A stretch of 64,000 nucleotides of DNA from Arthrobacter rhizosphaerae (GTDB lineage Bacteria > Actinomycetota > Actinomycetes > Actinomycetales > Micrococcaceae). The stretch lies in NCBI RefSeq assembly GCF_023062595.1, contig NZ_JALLAN010000004.1, positions 186,001 to 250,000 on the forward strand, given 5' to 3'. Below, in pieces: positions 8,798 through 17,139 of this stretch (position 1 is the stretch's first letter; each line of letters starts with the position of its first letter). The position numbers and the translations under genes are program-made. The notes under the pieces were generated by a model. The model ran no database searches, was not told the origin of the DNA, and saw only the letters and a list, made by a program, of their open reading frames with translations.

Positions 8798-10356
8798 CAG
8801 GCAGAGATCCAAAAATCCAACGCCCTGCCGTGGGTTTGAACGCCGGCAGGGCAATGGAGCTGTCGCCCCTGCTTTCCCGCCGTGAGCTTCTGTTGCTCAC
8901 GGCGGGCGGCATTCTGATGGCCTCTTGTACGGCCGTCCCGGACAAGCCCGAAGGGTCCGATGGATCTTCAGACCAGACGTCCGGATCAAGCACTGATGCC
9001 GGTACGACCCCCAGAAGCAAGCCTTTGCTCGATGAATTCCTCGCCGGGACAGACTCCTTCTTCATCGCGCACCGCGGCTCAGGGGACAACTGGCCAGAGC
9101 ACACCGCCTACGCCTACGCACAGGCCGCAGCCTTGGGGGCCAAGGCAATCGAGATATCCCTGAGCAGCACTTCCGACGGCGTCCTGGTCTGTCACCATCT
9201 AACCAATACCCAGAAACTGACCGGCACCGACCGGGATATTGCCGAGCATTCCTATGCCGAACTTGCGGACCTGCGGAATGATGCCCGCAAGTGGCTAGGC
9301 CCCGCCTCACCATTGGAACCCATCCCGATGCTGAAGGACGTCCTGGACGCGCACGCGGCAGACCATGTGCTCTTCATTGAAGACAAACAGCGGACAAACA
9401 CCGAGGCCCTGCTGGAGGTGCTGGACAGCTATCCGGATGCTACGCAGCGCTTTGTGTGGAAGCAGCCTGGTACTGTCCCCTTGCCTGAGCAGGTGAAGGA
9501 GCGCGGCTACAAGACCTGGGGATACTTCACGGACAGCTCGGACAATCAGTTCGAGCGTTTCTCGGCCCCTTTTGACCTTCTCGGCATCTATCACGGTGCG
9601 ACCGATGAGGAGATACGCCAACTCCTGTCCTACGGCAAGCCCGTGATCTGCTGGGAAGTGCACACCCGCTGGATGCGCGATCGCCTTGAGGGGCTGGGCG
9701 TGCGGGGGATGATGTGCTCAAACTTCCCTTACGTGAGCAGCAACGGCCCCCGAAGCACCACCGACAGTTTCGGCTCCGGTCTCAGGGCACCCGGTGACCT
9801 GCCTTGGCTGCACCTGTGGGAAAACCAGCCCGTCTTTCAACCAGGGAATGCCTCGATCAGTATCGAGGGCGAGGGTTCCAGCAGCTATGTTATGGGTTCC
9901 ATGTGTCCCGTCAGCGCCCCATCTTACGTGCTGACCTTCGAGATCCGGCGGCCTGGTGCGTCGTCGCAAGGGGACGGGTTGAGCGCTTGGGGAGCCGGAT
10001 TAGCATTCGGGCAAGAAGACGACCATCCCTTCCGCCCATGGAGCAGGGTTCCTGTCGGCGGAAACTTTATTTCGCTGAGCGGCGACGGCCTGCTGGAGCT
10101 ATATCGGCAGGATGCTGGCAGCAACAACCCCCTGCCCATCGCGTCCGCCCAAACGCCGTCGCCCGTTCCCGGCCAATGGATGAAGTTCAGCCTGACCGTA
10201 ACCCCGTCCACGGTCCGGATCGCACGGCTCGACGACGTCGAAAATGCAGCGGAAGCCGTGGACCACACCTACCGCGGCGGATATTTTTCCCTCTACAAGA
10301 GCCACCCCGGTTCCGAGCCGGTGGAGTTCAGGGCCGTGTCAGTGACCCCCGCATAA
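8794..10356 (+). CDS. exported GDPD-family protein with C-terminal lectin-like domain
   Basis: A 520-residue exported protein. The N-terminus combines a twin-arginine-like SRRELLLLTAGG with a lipobox-like LMASC at about residue 48, so a Tat-exported lipoprotein is likely. Residues about 85-310 match the glycerophosphodiester phosphodiesterase barrel: FIAHRGSGDNWPEHT, GAKAIEIS, GVLVCHH and FIEDK. GDPD enzymes usually have ExD and HD at the second and third motifs. Here these read EIS and HH, so two acidic residues are replaced. The C-terminal 180 residues form a beta-rich LamG/concanavalin-like domain. Possible roles are teichoic-acid trimming, an altered activity, or binding only. Confidence 0.8.
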   Translation: MTGRDPKIQRPAVGLNAGRAMELSPLLSRRELLLLTAGGILMASCTAVPDKPEGSDGSSDQTSGSSTDAGTTPRSKPLLDEFLAGTDSFFIAHRGSGDNWPEHTAYAYAQAAALGAKAIEISLSSTSDGVLVCHHLTNTQKLTGTDRDIAEHSYAELADLRNDARKWLGPASPLEPIPMLKDVLDAHAADHVLFIEDKQRTNTEALLEVLDSYPDATQRFVWKQPGTVPLPEQVKERGYKTWGYFTDSSDNQFERFSAPFDLLGIYHGATDEEIRQLLSYGKPVICWEVHTRWMRDRLEGLGVRGMMCSNFPYVSSNGPRSTTDSFGSGLRAPGDLPWLHLWENQPVFQPGNASISIEGEGSSSYVMGSMCPVSAPSYVLTFEIRRPGASSQGDGLSAWGAGLAFGQEDDHPFRPWSRVPVGGNFISLSGDGLLELYRQDAGSNNPLPIASAQTPSPVPGQWMKFSLTVTPSTVRIARLDDVENAAEAVDHTYRGGYFSLYKSHPGSEPVEFRAVSVTPA

Positions 10357-10386
10357 GCAACGGCGGCTCCCAGTCCTCTCTCGCCC

Positions 10387-11103
10387 TCAGGGCTGCGTCG
10401 AAGCCTGGGTGGCTTCGGGCTCCCGATGGAAGCAAAGATAGAGGCCCACCGCCTGTTCCATCACATAGAACACGGCCGGCGGTATGTCCTTCTTGGCGGC
10501 CAGAATCGCTGCGAACGCGGGAGCGCTCAGCAGGGTGGCCACCCCGATCCATCGCCTGGCCCGGTCGCCCGGCACTGCAGTGCTTTGCGCTGAAATGCTC
10601 GACGCCGGGACGTCCCGCGCTGCGCCGCTCGCCGCCGCGCCGTCCGGCGCCGGCATTGTCAGAAGCGCTGTCCCGAGTGACGCGAGGGCTACGAGGTGGA
10701 GGGTGCAGTAGCCCATGAAGCGCCACGCCGGACCACGCTGGTAGGCGAAGCGTTCCAGGTCCGATGCGCGGTCAGCAAGGTCCGCCACGAACAAGGGCGC
10801 ACCCGCGAGCAATGCCGCTGCTGCCGCCGTCGCCAGTTTCTTGGGAGGACCGGCCGGAAGCGCGTCGGCAAAGCCGGCGACGCCAACCGGGACGGCGGCT
10901 GTTCCTACGGCTGTTACGAACTGCCCGGCCACCCATGCCCGGCGGCCGCGCTGCAGCATTGCCAGACGGTCTGCAGCCCGGGGTGTAATGTACACGCGTG
11001 ATACCGGGGAGACTCCGGCTCCCCACACAATGGTGGCTGCCACGATGACTGCCCCCACCCGGCGATAAGGGTGCCCCCCGCTGGTGGCGTGAGCCGCATT
11101 CAT
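10387..11103 (-). CDS. putative integral membrane protein
   Basis: A 238-residue protein with about five to six hydrophobic segments, for example VGAVIVAATIVWGAGVS near the N-terminus and FMGYCTLHLVALASLGTALL (about residue 130). Hydrophilic loops contain RRAWVAGQF. It belongs to no family I recognise; the length and topology fit DUF-type membrane proteins. It ends 31 bases from the convergent GDPD gene and lies 3 bases downstream of the SRPBCC gene, with which it is probably co-transcribed. Function is unknown. Confidence 0.65.
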   Translation of the reverse strand: MNAAHATSGGHPYRRVGAVIVAATIVWGAGVSPVSRVYITPRAADRLAMLQRGRRAWVAGQFVTAVGTAAVPVGVAGFADALPAGPPKKLATAAAAALLAGAPLFVADLADRASDLERFAYQRGPAWRFMGYCTLHLVALASLGTALLTMPAPDGAAASGAARDVPASSISAQSTAVPGDRARRWIGVATLLSAPAFAAILAAKKDIPPAVFYVMEQAVGLYLCFHREPEATQASTQP

Positions 11104-11106
11104 GTG

Positions 11107-11559
11107 TCAGCCCGCCGGGTGGTCGGCGAGCAGTTCGGCCAGCGACTCCAGGTTGGCGCGGATTGTCCTGCCCTGAGCGCGTTCGATGAGCGGATCGGCC
11201 AGTTTGCCGAATACCCCACCCAGGCCGGATTCGGCGTCAACGTGATACGTCAGCTTTGTCCCGCCGTCGACGGGTTCCAAAATGAGGGCCACCGCGAATT
11301 TCATTGGCCCCTCCACGGCGGTATTGACCACGCGGTGGGGTGGATCGAATTCCGTGGCTTCCGTTGTCCAATGGAAGCGGCGGCCCATGATCTTGCTGGT
11401 TCCGCGCGCACGCGTCCCGAGGCGCGGCGGGCCATCGCTGATCTGCTCCGCGTCGACCACCGAACTGTCCCACACGGGGAGATTCGTGGGGTTGGCGATG
11501 TAGTCGAAAACTATGTCCGGCTCCCGATGAAGCACAACACTTTCTTCTATGACAGGCAT
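11107..11559 (-). CDS. SRPBCC-family (START-like) protein
   Basis: A 150-residue protein with the helix-grip pattern of the polyketide cyclase/SRPBCC superfamily. It has an N-terminal strand IEESVVLHREPDIVFDYIAN, the early NLPVWDSSV segment, four to five amphipathic strands (GTKLTYHVDAE) and a long C-terminal helix (RTIRANLESLAELLADH). Members bind hydrophobic ligands in a central cavity; the ligand here cannot be guessed. It is cytoplasmic, and sits 3 bases upstream of the membrane protein in a two-gene unit. Confidence 0.8.
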   Translation of the reverse strand: MPVIEESVVLHREPDIVFDYIANPTNLPVWDSSVVDAEQISDGPPRLGTRARGTSKIMGRRFHWTTEATEFDPPHRVVNTAVEGPMKFAVALILEPVDGGTKLTYHVDAESGLGGVFGKLADPLIERAQGRTIRANLESLAELLADHPAG

Positions 11560-11656
11560 GACTGTCCCTTCAGCATCTTCCCGACGAACTCGTCAGGTGG
11601 CACAAATTCTCCGCCGCCGCTATGAGGGGGTCAAGACGCTGAAGCTGCCCGCTTGG

Positions 11657-12898
11657 TTAGCTGTAACCGTCCACAATCGCGGCAGCGATTTCACGGTAGG
11701 CCCGCCGGGTTTCGGGCCGCAGGGACTCCAGGGTGACCAGATCGCCGTCGGCCACTCCCCTGTCGTGGGGAACCGCAATCAACTGGCGGCAGATGCCTGA
11801 AAGGTGCTCCTCGATGGCGTCCTTGTCCACGCGTGTGGAGACCTCGTCCTTGTCCGTGATCACCACAATGGCGTTGCTCGCCAGCTCCTCGTAGCCGTGG
11901 TGAGCCAGCCACTGGAGGGTGCTCCGGGCCCGCTTGGCGCCGCTGACGGCGTAGCCCGCAGCGATGATGAGGTTGTCCGCCGATTGCAGGATGCCGCTCA
12001 TGGCGTTGTGGGTGACTCCGGTGCCGCAGTCGGTCAGGGCGATCGAGTAGTAGCTGGAGATGAGCTTGCGGATGCGCAGGTATTCCTCGGCTGTGAGCGA
12101 ATCCGAGACTTCCGGATCCTGCTCGCCGGCGATGAGGTGCAGCCGGCCCGCGTGGTGCATGTAGCGTGCCAGGGCCGTGAGTGAATCGATGGATTCGATG
12201 TTCTTGAGCAGGTCGGTGATGGTGCGCGGGCTGGCCTGCTGGTAGATCCCTTCGCCGAGGGCGCGCTCCACGAGGTCCCCGGAATCCGGGTTGGCGTCGA
12301 TTGCGCAGGGCGGGTCACCGCGGAATTCAGCAAGGGTGAGGCCAACGCCCACGGTGGTGGAGGTCTTGCCTATGCCGCCCTTGAGGCTGAGGACTGCGGT
12401 GTTGTAGCTCCCCTGCAGCTGCCGTGAGATGCGGCGGCCGAGTTCGTCTTCCTCGCGCTGGCGGGCGCTGGGGCCAAGATTCAGGGAGCCGCCGCTGAGG
12501 GCATAGAGGACGCCGCGGAAGCCACCGATGGGGCGGGGCTTCTGCTCGCGGACAAACAGGCCGGGCGAGCTGATGAAGTCCGGCATCGGGGCATCGGCCA
12601 GGGCGTCGCGGGCCGCATTCCGGCTTTTTCCGCGCTTTGGAACGGCCTCGGCAGCAGGGGCCGGCTGGCCAGAGACGGATGAATCCGGGACTACAGGGGC
12701 TGCTGGTGCACGCTCCGGCGGGCTGGGGATCTCCGCCTCGAGGGTTGCGACGGAGCCGGCTGCGCCGGGTACGGTCGGCATGGTTCCTGTCGCGGTGGCG
12801 TCGTTGCCATCAGTACGACGGCGGTCGCGGCGGCGCACCGGCGGCTGTTCCAGGCCTGCCACGGCATTAGCAGCGCTGTCTTCCAACGAATCGGACAT
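11657..12898 (-). CDS. MinD/ParA-family P-loop ATPase with disordered N-terminus
   Basis: A 413-residue protein. The first 130 residues are Pro/Ala-rich and probably disordered. The deviant Walker A LKGGIGKTSTTVGVG (about residues 169-183) has the signature lysine of the ParA/MinD/Mrp group. CAIDANPDSGDLVERA is the A-prime/switch segment, and IALTDCGTGVTH resembles Walker B. Such ATPases position protein complexes or DNA by cycling on membrane or nucleoid. This subtype is common in Actinobacteria, often near secretion or surface genes. No ParB or partner gene is adjacent, so its cargo is unknown. It is divergent from the GAF-ANTAR gene. Confidence 0.85.
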   Translation of the reverse strand: MSDSLEDSAANAVAGLEQPPVRRRDRRRTDGNDATATGTMPTVPGAAGSVATLEAEIPSPPERAPAAPVVPDSSVSGQPAPAAEAVPKRGKSRNAARDALADAPMPDFISSPGLFVREQKPRPIGGFRGVLYALSGGSLNLGPSARQREEDELGRRISRQLQGSYNTAVLSLKGGIGKTSTTVGVGLTLAEFRGDPPCAIDANPDSGDLVERALGEGIYQQASPRTITDLLKNIESIDSLTALARYMHHAGRLHLIAGEQDPEVSDSLTAEEYLRIRKLISSYYSIALTDCGTGVTHNAMSGILQSADNLIIAAGYAVSGAKRARSTLQWLAHHGYEELASNAIVVITDKDEVSTRVDKDAIEEHLSGICRQLIAVPHDRGVADGDLVTLESLRPETRRAYREIAAAIVDGYS

Positions 12899-12988
12899 TT
12901 CTGATCTCCCATACTCGCAAGCTGAGACCTGCGGAGGCCGTTAAACTTCGTCCAGCTAGCAATTCTAGGTGCTCAGCCTGCAGTTCCT

Positions 12989-13006
12989 GTTTCCGGCGCC
13001 GGAAAC
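12989..13006. promoter_or_regulatory. perfect 18-base palindrome, operator candidate
   Basis: GTTTCCGGCGCCGGAAAC is an uninterrupted 18-base inverted repeat in the 162-base gap between the divergent ParA-like and GAF-ANTAR genes. It lies 20 bases upstream of the proposed -35 box of the GAF-ANTAR gene. Its position and symmetry fit a dimeric regulator binding site. There is no T-tract, so it is not a terminator. Confidence 0.4.
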
Positions 13007-13026
13007 GGTTACCCGCGTGCTTCTGG

Positions 13027-13055
13027 TTGTGCACATGGGCGGCACAATTTACATT
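13027..13055 (+). promoter_or_regulatory. candidate promoter for a leaderless GAF-ANTAR transcript
   Basis: TTGTGC (13027-13032) and TACATT (13050-13055) are spaced by 17 bases and fit actinobacterial -35 and TANNNT -10 boxes. The ATG at 13061 begins six bases after the -10 box, where transcription would be expected to start, and there is no proper Shine-Dalgarno. The mRNA may therefore be leaderless, which is common in this phylum. Confidence 0.4.
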
Positions 13056-13060
13056 GAAGA

Positions 13061-13795
13061 ATGACCACTTCCTCGGAACGTGAGCGCGTTCTTGAACTGC
13101 AGGATCTCATCATCAGCAGCGAAAGCGTTGCTGAGTTTTTGGGGCACCTCTCCTCATTGGCTGCGACCACACTCAGCCGTGAAAGCGGCTCTACTGTGGA
13201 GGTCGGCGTCACGCTGAAACGACGACGGCGGACGGACACCGTTGCGGGCAGCAGCCCGCATGCGGTCAAGCTGGACAGGATCGAGCAGCAGATGGGCGAT
13301 GGCCCCTGCATCGCGGCCCTGCGGGTCAAAAGTACCGTCCTGCTGGGTGATGTCCGCAGCGATCCCCGCTGGCCGGCCTACCAGGCGGAGCTGGAGAAAA
13401 TCGGTTGCTACAGCACTCTGGGCGTACCCCTGGAAATCGGCGAGGATTCCTCAGCTGCCCTGAACTTCTTCGCCGGCGAAACCAACGTGTTCACGGAAGC
13501 CGTGGTGCGCGAAGCGGAGGACTTCGCCGACATCGCCGGCCGCGCCCTGCGCCTGGCGGTCCGCCTGGGTTCGGCACAAAACCTCGCCGACGATCTCAAG
13601 GCAGCAATGCAGAGCCGCACCTCCATTGACCTGGCCTGCGGCGTGATCATGGGCCAGAACCGGTGCTCGCAGGACGAGGCCATGGCGATCCTCGGCAAGG
13701 TATCGAGCCACCGCAACCAGAAACTGCGTGTTGTGGCCGAGGAGATGCTGGCCAACATTTCAGGGGCTAAGGTCAGCACGCACTTCGACGGGTAG
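13061..13795 (+). CDS. GAF and ANTAR domain protein (RNA-binding antiterminator type)
   Basis: A 244-residue protein. Residues about 25-165 form a GAF sensor domain (QMGDGPCIAALR, VLLGDVRSDPRWPAY, YSTLGVPLEI). The C-terminal 55 residues, from about 178, are an ANTAR domain: LKAAMQSRTSIDLACGVIM, then RCSQDEAMAILGKVSSHRN. ANTAR proteins bind tandem RNA hairpins and prevent transcription termination when the sensor domain signals. The ligand of the GAF domain is not evident; small molecules, redox and light are known options. No obvious ANTAR-target double hairpin was spotted nearby. It has its own promoter, divergent from the ParA-like gene. Confidence 0.9.
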   Translation: MTTSSERERVLELQDLIISSESVAEFLGHLSSLAATTLSRESGSTVEVGVTLKRRRRTDTVAGSSPHAVKLDRIEQQMGDGPCIAALRVKSTVLLGDVRSDPRWPAYQAELEKIGCYSTLGVPLEIGEDSSAALNFFAGETNVFTEAVVREAEDFADIAGRALRLAVRLGSAQNLADDLKAAMQSRTSIDLACGVIMGQNRCSQDEAMAILGKVSSHRNQKLRVVAEEMLANISGAKVSTHFDG

Positions 13796-13856
13796 ATGGC
13801 TTCGCCACGATCGGCGGGCGATCTCCATGACCCGAACGATTCTCCATCAAAGACAG

Positions 13857-14504
13857 CTATCGGCCCAGAATGCGCTTAATGAGCTGTTTCGTGGAGTGCT
13901 TCACCCACAGCTGATAATGCTCCAATACGTACTGGACTCCCAGTCTCCCCTGTCCGCTCCGGAAGACGAGACCAAACGGCGATGGCGCACTCAGGGCTGA
14001 TGCGGCTCGATCAGCAAGGGTCAGGTACCCGAGGGCTGTGGGATGGACGCCGTCTGATCGGAGAAGGCGCACACCTTTGAGAGCTCCGTCTACTACGATC
14101 ACTCCATGCTCGAGCGCAACTTCTCGAATGATGGCTGTCGCTTCGACGCTTGCGGGTACCGTGATGACAATTACGCGATCACACATGGCGGCAAGGCTCG
14201 CTGCCGCCGTCTGCATGTTCGCGCGGAATAACGCTGCATCCCACGCGATCCGGGCGTCATTGGTACCCATACTGAGTAGGCCAACAGAGAACTTCCCGTG
14301 TATTCGGGGCAGTAACTGATCAACAATGAAGGTTGAGGTGGCACCTCCCTTCGCATACTTCGTGAACGGCAAATCCATGGCCTCAGCTAACCATTGACCC
14401 CAAGACTGTGCTTGCACTCCTGCCACCATACGACCATTACCATTCATGATGCTGTCGCCAATCGCGACCAATCCGCCCACGTTTCCCCCATGTTCATCAG
14501 TCAA
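13857..14504 (-). CDS. SGNH/GDSL hydrolase
   Basis: A 215-residue esterase/lipase-like SGNH hydrolase. Block I is VAIGDSIMNGNG (Ser nucleophile, about residue 17), the block II Gly lies in YAKGGATS, block III is SMGTNDARI (Asn), and block V is SDGVHPTALGY (Asp and His). All catalytic residues are present. No signal peptide is visible. A paralogue-like SGNH lipoprotein lies 2 kb away at 16276, also on the minus strand. Carbohydrate O-acetyl esterases and lysophospholipases both belong here. The location among glycan genes favours a carbohydrate esterase, but this is inference. Confidence 0.85.
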   Translation of the reverse strand: MTDEHGGNVGGLVAIGDSIMNGNGRMVAGVQAQSWGQWLAEAMDLPFTKYAKGGATSTFIVDQLLPRIHGKFSVGLLSMGTNDARIAWDAALFRANMQTAAASLAAMCDRVIVITVPASVEATAIIREVALEHGVIVVDGALKGVRLLRSDGVHPTALGYLTLADRAASALSAPSPFGLVFRSGQGRLGVQYVLEHYQLWVKHSTKQLIKRILGR

Positions 14505-14631
14505 GTGAGACGCAAGTCTATGGCCTCCATATGGGCTTCATGAGACTACGTCGTCATTGGGCGGAAATGAGTCGTCGCCACTGGCGGCAAGAGGGGTGGT
14601 GCAACTGAACCAGCAGTCACCTAAAAAATGC

Positions 14632-14838
14632 TCAGACCTGCCGCGAGATCCGAGCAGACAGCTTCCGGAGCACCCCTGCAAATTTTCTGAATCCAACAAA
14701 GACTGGGACGGGTTCGATGACGGCACTCTTAAGTACGCCGTCTTGAGCGTTAATCACGGCCATGAGCGCCTGAATATCTTGTTCCGTAACCCGGGGCCGT
14801 TGGCGCAACGACCCGCTCTTGTGCGCCTGTTGTTCCAT
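14632..14838 (-). CDS. small hypothetical protein (uncertain)
   Basis: A 68-residue frame on the minus strand with ordinary composition: a polar N-terminus (MEQQAHKSGSLRQRPRVTEQ), a central DIQALMAVINAQDGVLKSAV and a basic C-terminus. No strong Shine-Dalgarno precedes ATG 14838. A 98-residue frame overlaps on the plus strand and looks less protein-like. It shares no recognised motif. It lies in the otherwise empty 14505-14970 stretch, where I see nothing else. Confidence 0.3.
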   Translation of the reverse strand: MEQQAHKSGSLRQRPRVTEQDIQALMAVINAQDGVLKSAVIEPVPVFVGFRKFAGVLRKLSARISRQV

Positions 14839-14970
14839 GATCCGAGACTATGAAGTCGTGAGGAAGGACGCACGAGTAACGGCTACCTGCTTTTCCGATG
14901 CCCACTACTTATTTACAGGCGCCGATGATCCGCGATCACGTATGGATGTGTCCGCGGCTGTCCCCGCGTT

Positions 14971-15090
14971 CTAGTCGGCACCAAGAGCTAGGACGACCAC
15001 GGCGACGGTCGCCAGAGAGAGGACTGCGAGCACCAGTAGTCCCATCCATTTGGGGCGTTGTTTATGAGGGTTGATATCGACGTACGGCAC
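14971..15090 (-). CDS. small single-helix membrane protein (39 aa)
   Basis: GTG 15088-15090 follows an AGGG site with 6-base spacing and opens a 39-codon frame ending in TAG 14971-14973. The product has a short polar N-terminus (MPYVDINPHKQRPKW) and one helix (MGLLVLAVLSLATVAVVVLA). It begins 8 bases after the stop of another small membrane ORF on the same strand, so the pair looks like a mini-operon. Function is unknown. Confidence 0.5.
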   Translation of the reverse strand: MPYVDINPHKQRPKWMGLLVLAVLSLATVAVVVLALGAD

Positions 15091-15098
15091 AGGGAACC

Positions 15099-15260
15099 CT
15101 ATCGTTCTGCGGGGTATCGGGCGGATGTCTCTGAGCTGTGGACGCGCACCGGCCTCGGCTTTTGTCGGCGTTGCTTCAATGCAAGGGAGGCAAACGCCAC
15201 CATCACCGCTGTTGCTGCCATGAACAGGAGAAGACTAACGGCATATCGGGTCACATCCAC
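15099..15260 (-). CDS. small single-helix membrane protein (53 aa)
   Basis: GTG 15258-15260 has a GAAAGG site about 8 bases upstream; an in-frame GTG follows two codons later. The 53-residue product begins with a helix (YAVSLLLFMAATAVMVAFAS) and ends in a basic, polar tail (KQRRQKPRPVRV onward). It is paired with the 39-residue ORF immediately downstream. Neither matches a family I know. Both are below the usual size cut-off of gene finders. Confidence 0.5.
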   Translation of the reverse strand: MDVTRYAVSLLLFMAATAVMVAFASLALKQRRQKPRPVRVHSSETSARYPAER

Positions 15261-15372
15261 AGTGAGGACCTTTCAGGTTCAGAGTGAACTTCCGCGATAT
15301 TAGCCCAGATGTGCACTGTCACATAGTCAAAGGGAAATCGATTACCTCTTCGCCGCTATTGTTGGCCGGATC

Positions 15373-16188
15373 CTAGTGATGGCCGCGCGTCTCCTGGAGC
15401 CGCTTAATAAACCAGCGGGACTGTTCCGGGCCGTAAGGAAGCACAGGGATGGCCTTCGTAGCATCCGACGGTGTGTCCCGGATGGACTGCAGCGCCTGGC
15501 GCACTGCCGTACTCATGGTGTTGGCCATGGTCTTCACGAACTGGTCGCTGCAGGGACCGCCGTGGCCGGGGATGAGGAATTCGTAGCGGTGTCTGAGGGC
15601 GGAGATATGGCGCAGAACGTCTGCCCACTCCTCCGGATAAGAGTCCTCGAAGGAGGGACGGGAGCCCTGCTCCAGCAGATCGCCCGCGAACAGGGTGGTC
15701 GGAGTGCCCACCAGCAGGTCGCCGTCAGTATGCCCCCGGCCCAGCCAGAAGAGGGTTGCGGCCAGTCCGCCCAGGTCCACCAGAACCGGTTGGTCCTTGA
15801 CGACGGCGTTCGGCACCACCAGTTCAACGTTTTCGCCTTCGCCGGCGGCCATCTCCGGTTCAATGGCGGTAACGAACCGGCGCTGGGCGTCGCCTTTTCC
15901 CTCAATCTCCGCAGCGCAGTTTTCGTGGGCCCAAAACTCCGTAACGCCGGCGTCCGCAAACACCGAGTTACCGAAAAAGTGATCGTAGTGGGCGTGGGTA
16001 TTCACCACCACAAGGGGCAGCTGGGTCTTTTCGCGAACGGCTTCCAGGATTTCCCGGGCCTGCCGTGGACCACAACCGGTATCAATCACCATGGCCCGTT
16101 CCGTACCGACAACCAAGCCAGTGTTCAGCAGTGAACCCCGGGTTGCGAGCACATAGTTTTCCGAGCCAACTTCTTGCCATGGTGACAT
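15373..16188 (-). CDS. MBL-fold metallo-hydrolase
   Basis: A 271-residue metallo-beta-lactamase-fold hydrolase. NTHAHYDHFFGNS (about residues 60-72) is the HxHxDH metal-binding motif. LGRGHTDGDLL (about 148-158) gives the third His, LFAGDLLEQ the bridging Asp, and LIPGHGGP (about 210-217) the last His. The motif order fits class B-like/glyoxalase-II-like enzymes with a dinuclear metal site. There is no signal peptide, so it is cytoplasmic. The substrate is unknown, as is usual for this superfamily. It is a monocistronic minus-strand gene separated from the SGNH gene by 87 bases. Confidence 0.9.
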   Translation of the reverse strand: MSPWQEVGSENYVLATRGSLLNTGLVVGTERAMVIDTGCGPRQAREILEAVREKTQLPLVVVNTHAHYDHFFGNSVFADAGVTEFWAHENCAAEIEGKGDAQRRFVTAIEPEMAAGEGENVELVVPNAVVKDQPVLVDLGGLAATLFWLGRGHTDGDLLVGTPTTLFAGDLLEQGSRPSFEDSYPEEWADVLRHISALRHRYEFLIPGHGGPCSDQFVKTMANTMSTAVRQALQSIRDTPSDATKAIPVLPYGPEQSRWFIKRLQETRGHH

Positions 16189-16275
16189 TACTTCTCCGTA
16201 CTTCCGGCGCGTACCTGCGTTGTTCAGGCCTCGATTCTACGCGGTGAGTTTGGGGAAGCTCGGGATTGTGGGTGT

Positions 16276-16935
16276 TCAGCGGCGCACGATTTCCTCGGTT
16301 ATTGCCTTACCCATGGCCATACCGATCACCTGTGCAGCTGCCTCCGTAGGGTGCACTCCATCGGTTGTCATGCCCGAAGCAAAGCGATCGCCCTCGCGGA
16401 CCCCTGTCACGGGGTCAACGAAAACCCAGCCACGTGACATCGCAAACTGTTTCAGCTGTTGATTGAATCGGGTGGCTAGTTCTGGCTCGAAATCGATAGG
16501 GGGAATGGCGGACACGAGAACCTTCTCGGATCCCACCTTCTCTGCGACGCGGACCAAGTTTCCGGCACTTTGCTCGAACGGCACGTCGTTGAAGACATCG
16601 TTGGTTCCAGCCAAGATGACAAGTACGTCTGCCTCAACATCCCGGGCGTTCTCTGCCATGGCGGAGGAACGCGCGCCGCTAAGGGCCCAGCCGCCGGCGA
16701 ACGTCGCCCCAGGCCCAACATGTGACACCCACGAACGTGACCCGATCTTGCCGGCCAAGAAATCGCTGCTGTTGGCTTCAGTGATCGAATCACCGATGGC
16801 AGCGAAAGTAACCGACTTTGACGTTGCGCTGGACGGTAACGGTGCCACAGGCGGGTTGGCTGAACAGCCAACCGAGAAAGCAATCGCAGCCGACGCGGTG
16901 ATCACCAACAAGAAGCGATGGAAACGCATGTACAC
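16276..16935 (-). CDS. SGNH/GDSL hydrolase, lipoprotein
   Basis: A 219-residue secreted SGNH hydrolase. The signal peptide (FLLVITASAAIAFSVGC) ends in a lipobox with Cys at about residue 24, so the protein is predicted to be a lipid-anchored surface enzyme. Catalytic blocks are AAIGDSITEAN (Ser), the Gly in WALSGARSS, LAGTNDVFND (Asn) and TDGVHPTEAAAQ (Asp, His). The likely role is esterase activity on acylated polysaccharide or lipid. Its orientation is divergent from the beta-helix gene 400 bases away, where the intergenic region is AT-rich. Confidence 0.85.
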   Translation of the reverse strand: MYMRFHRFLLVITASAAIAFSVGCSANPPVAPLPSSATSKSVTFAAIGDSITEANSSDFLAGKIGSRSWVSHVGPGATFAGGWALSGARSSAMAENARDVEADVLVILAGTNDVFNDVPFEQSAGNLVRVAEKVGSEKVLVSAIPPIDFEPELATRFNQQLKQFAMSRGWVFVDPVTGVREGDRFASGMTTDGVHPTEAAAQVIGMAMGKAITEEIVRR

Positions 16936-17139
16936 CTCGGAGCTCTAGTTCAAGTACCCACTAAGTCTATTGCGTCAGGCTCTGCAGACTCATCTTTCGA
17001 AGTATGCATTTGTTGACCTTACTCTCGGTTGAATTACGCTCAATTTATTCTTATTATTCGATCAACATTGAGTCAACATTTACTTTTTCCGAAATAGCCA
17101 CCCAAGTGGCCCGATTGAATAACTACGTATTCGACCACG
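16936..17139. other. AT-rich intergenic region
   Basis: This divergent gap lies between the SGNH lipoprotein and the beta-helix gene. It is markedly more AT-rich than its surroundings, especially 17036-17095, which has runs such as TTTATTCTTATTATTCG. A possible plus-strand promoter is TTGACC (17013-17018) with TACGCT (17035-17040), spacer 16. I see no ORF, RNA or repeat. Confidence 0.4.

Noticed and set aside
9804..10718. Plus-strand open frame (304 codons) over the GDPD end and the convergent membrane gene
   Set aside because: It runs through two better genes in different frames and is Arg/Pro-rich, as expected for a high-GC shadow.
14557..14853. Plus-strand 98-codon frame
   Set aside because: No motif and no ribosome site. 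The opposite-strand 68-codon frame is the slightly better, though still weak, candidate.
15376..16134. Plus-strand 252-codon frame opposite the MBL hydrolase
   Set aside because: Antisense shadow. The minus strand carries all metal-binding motifs.
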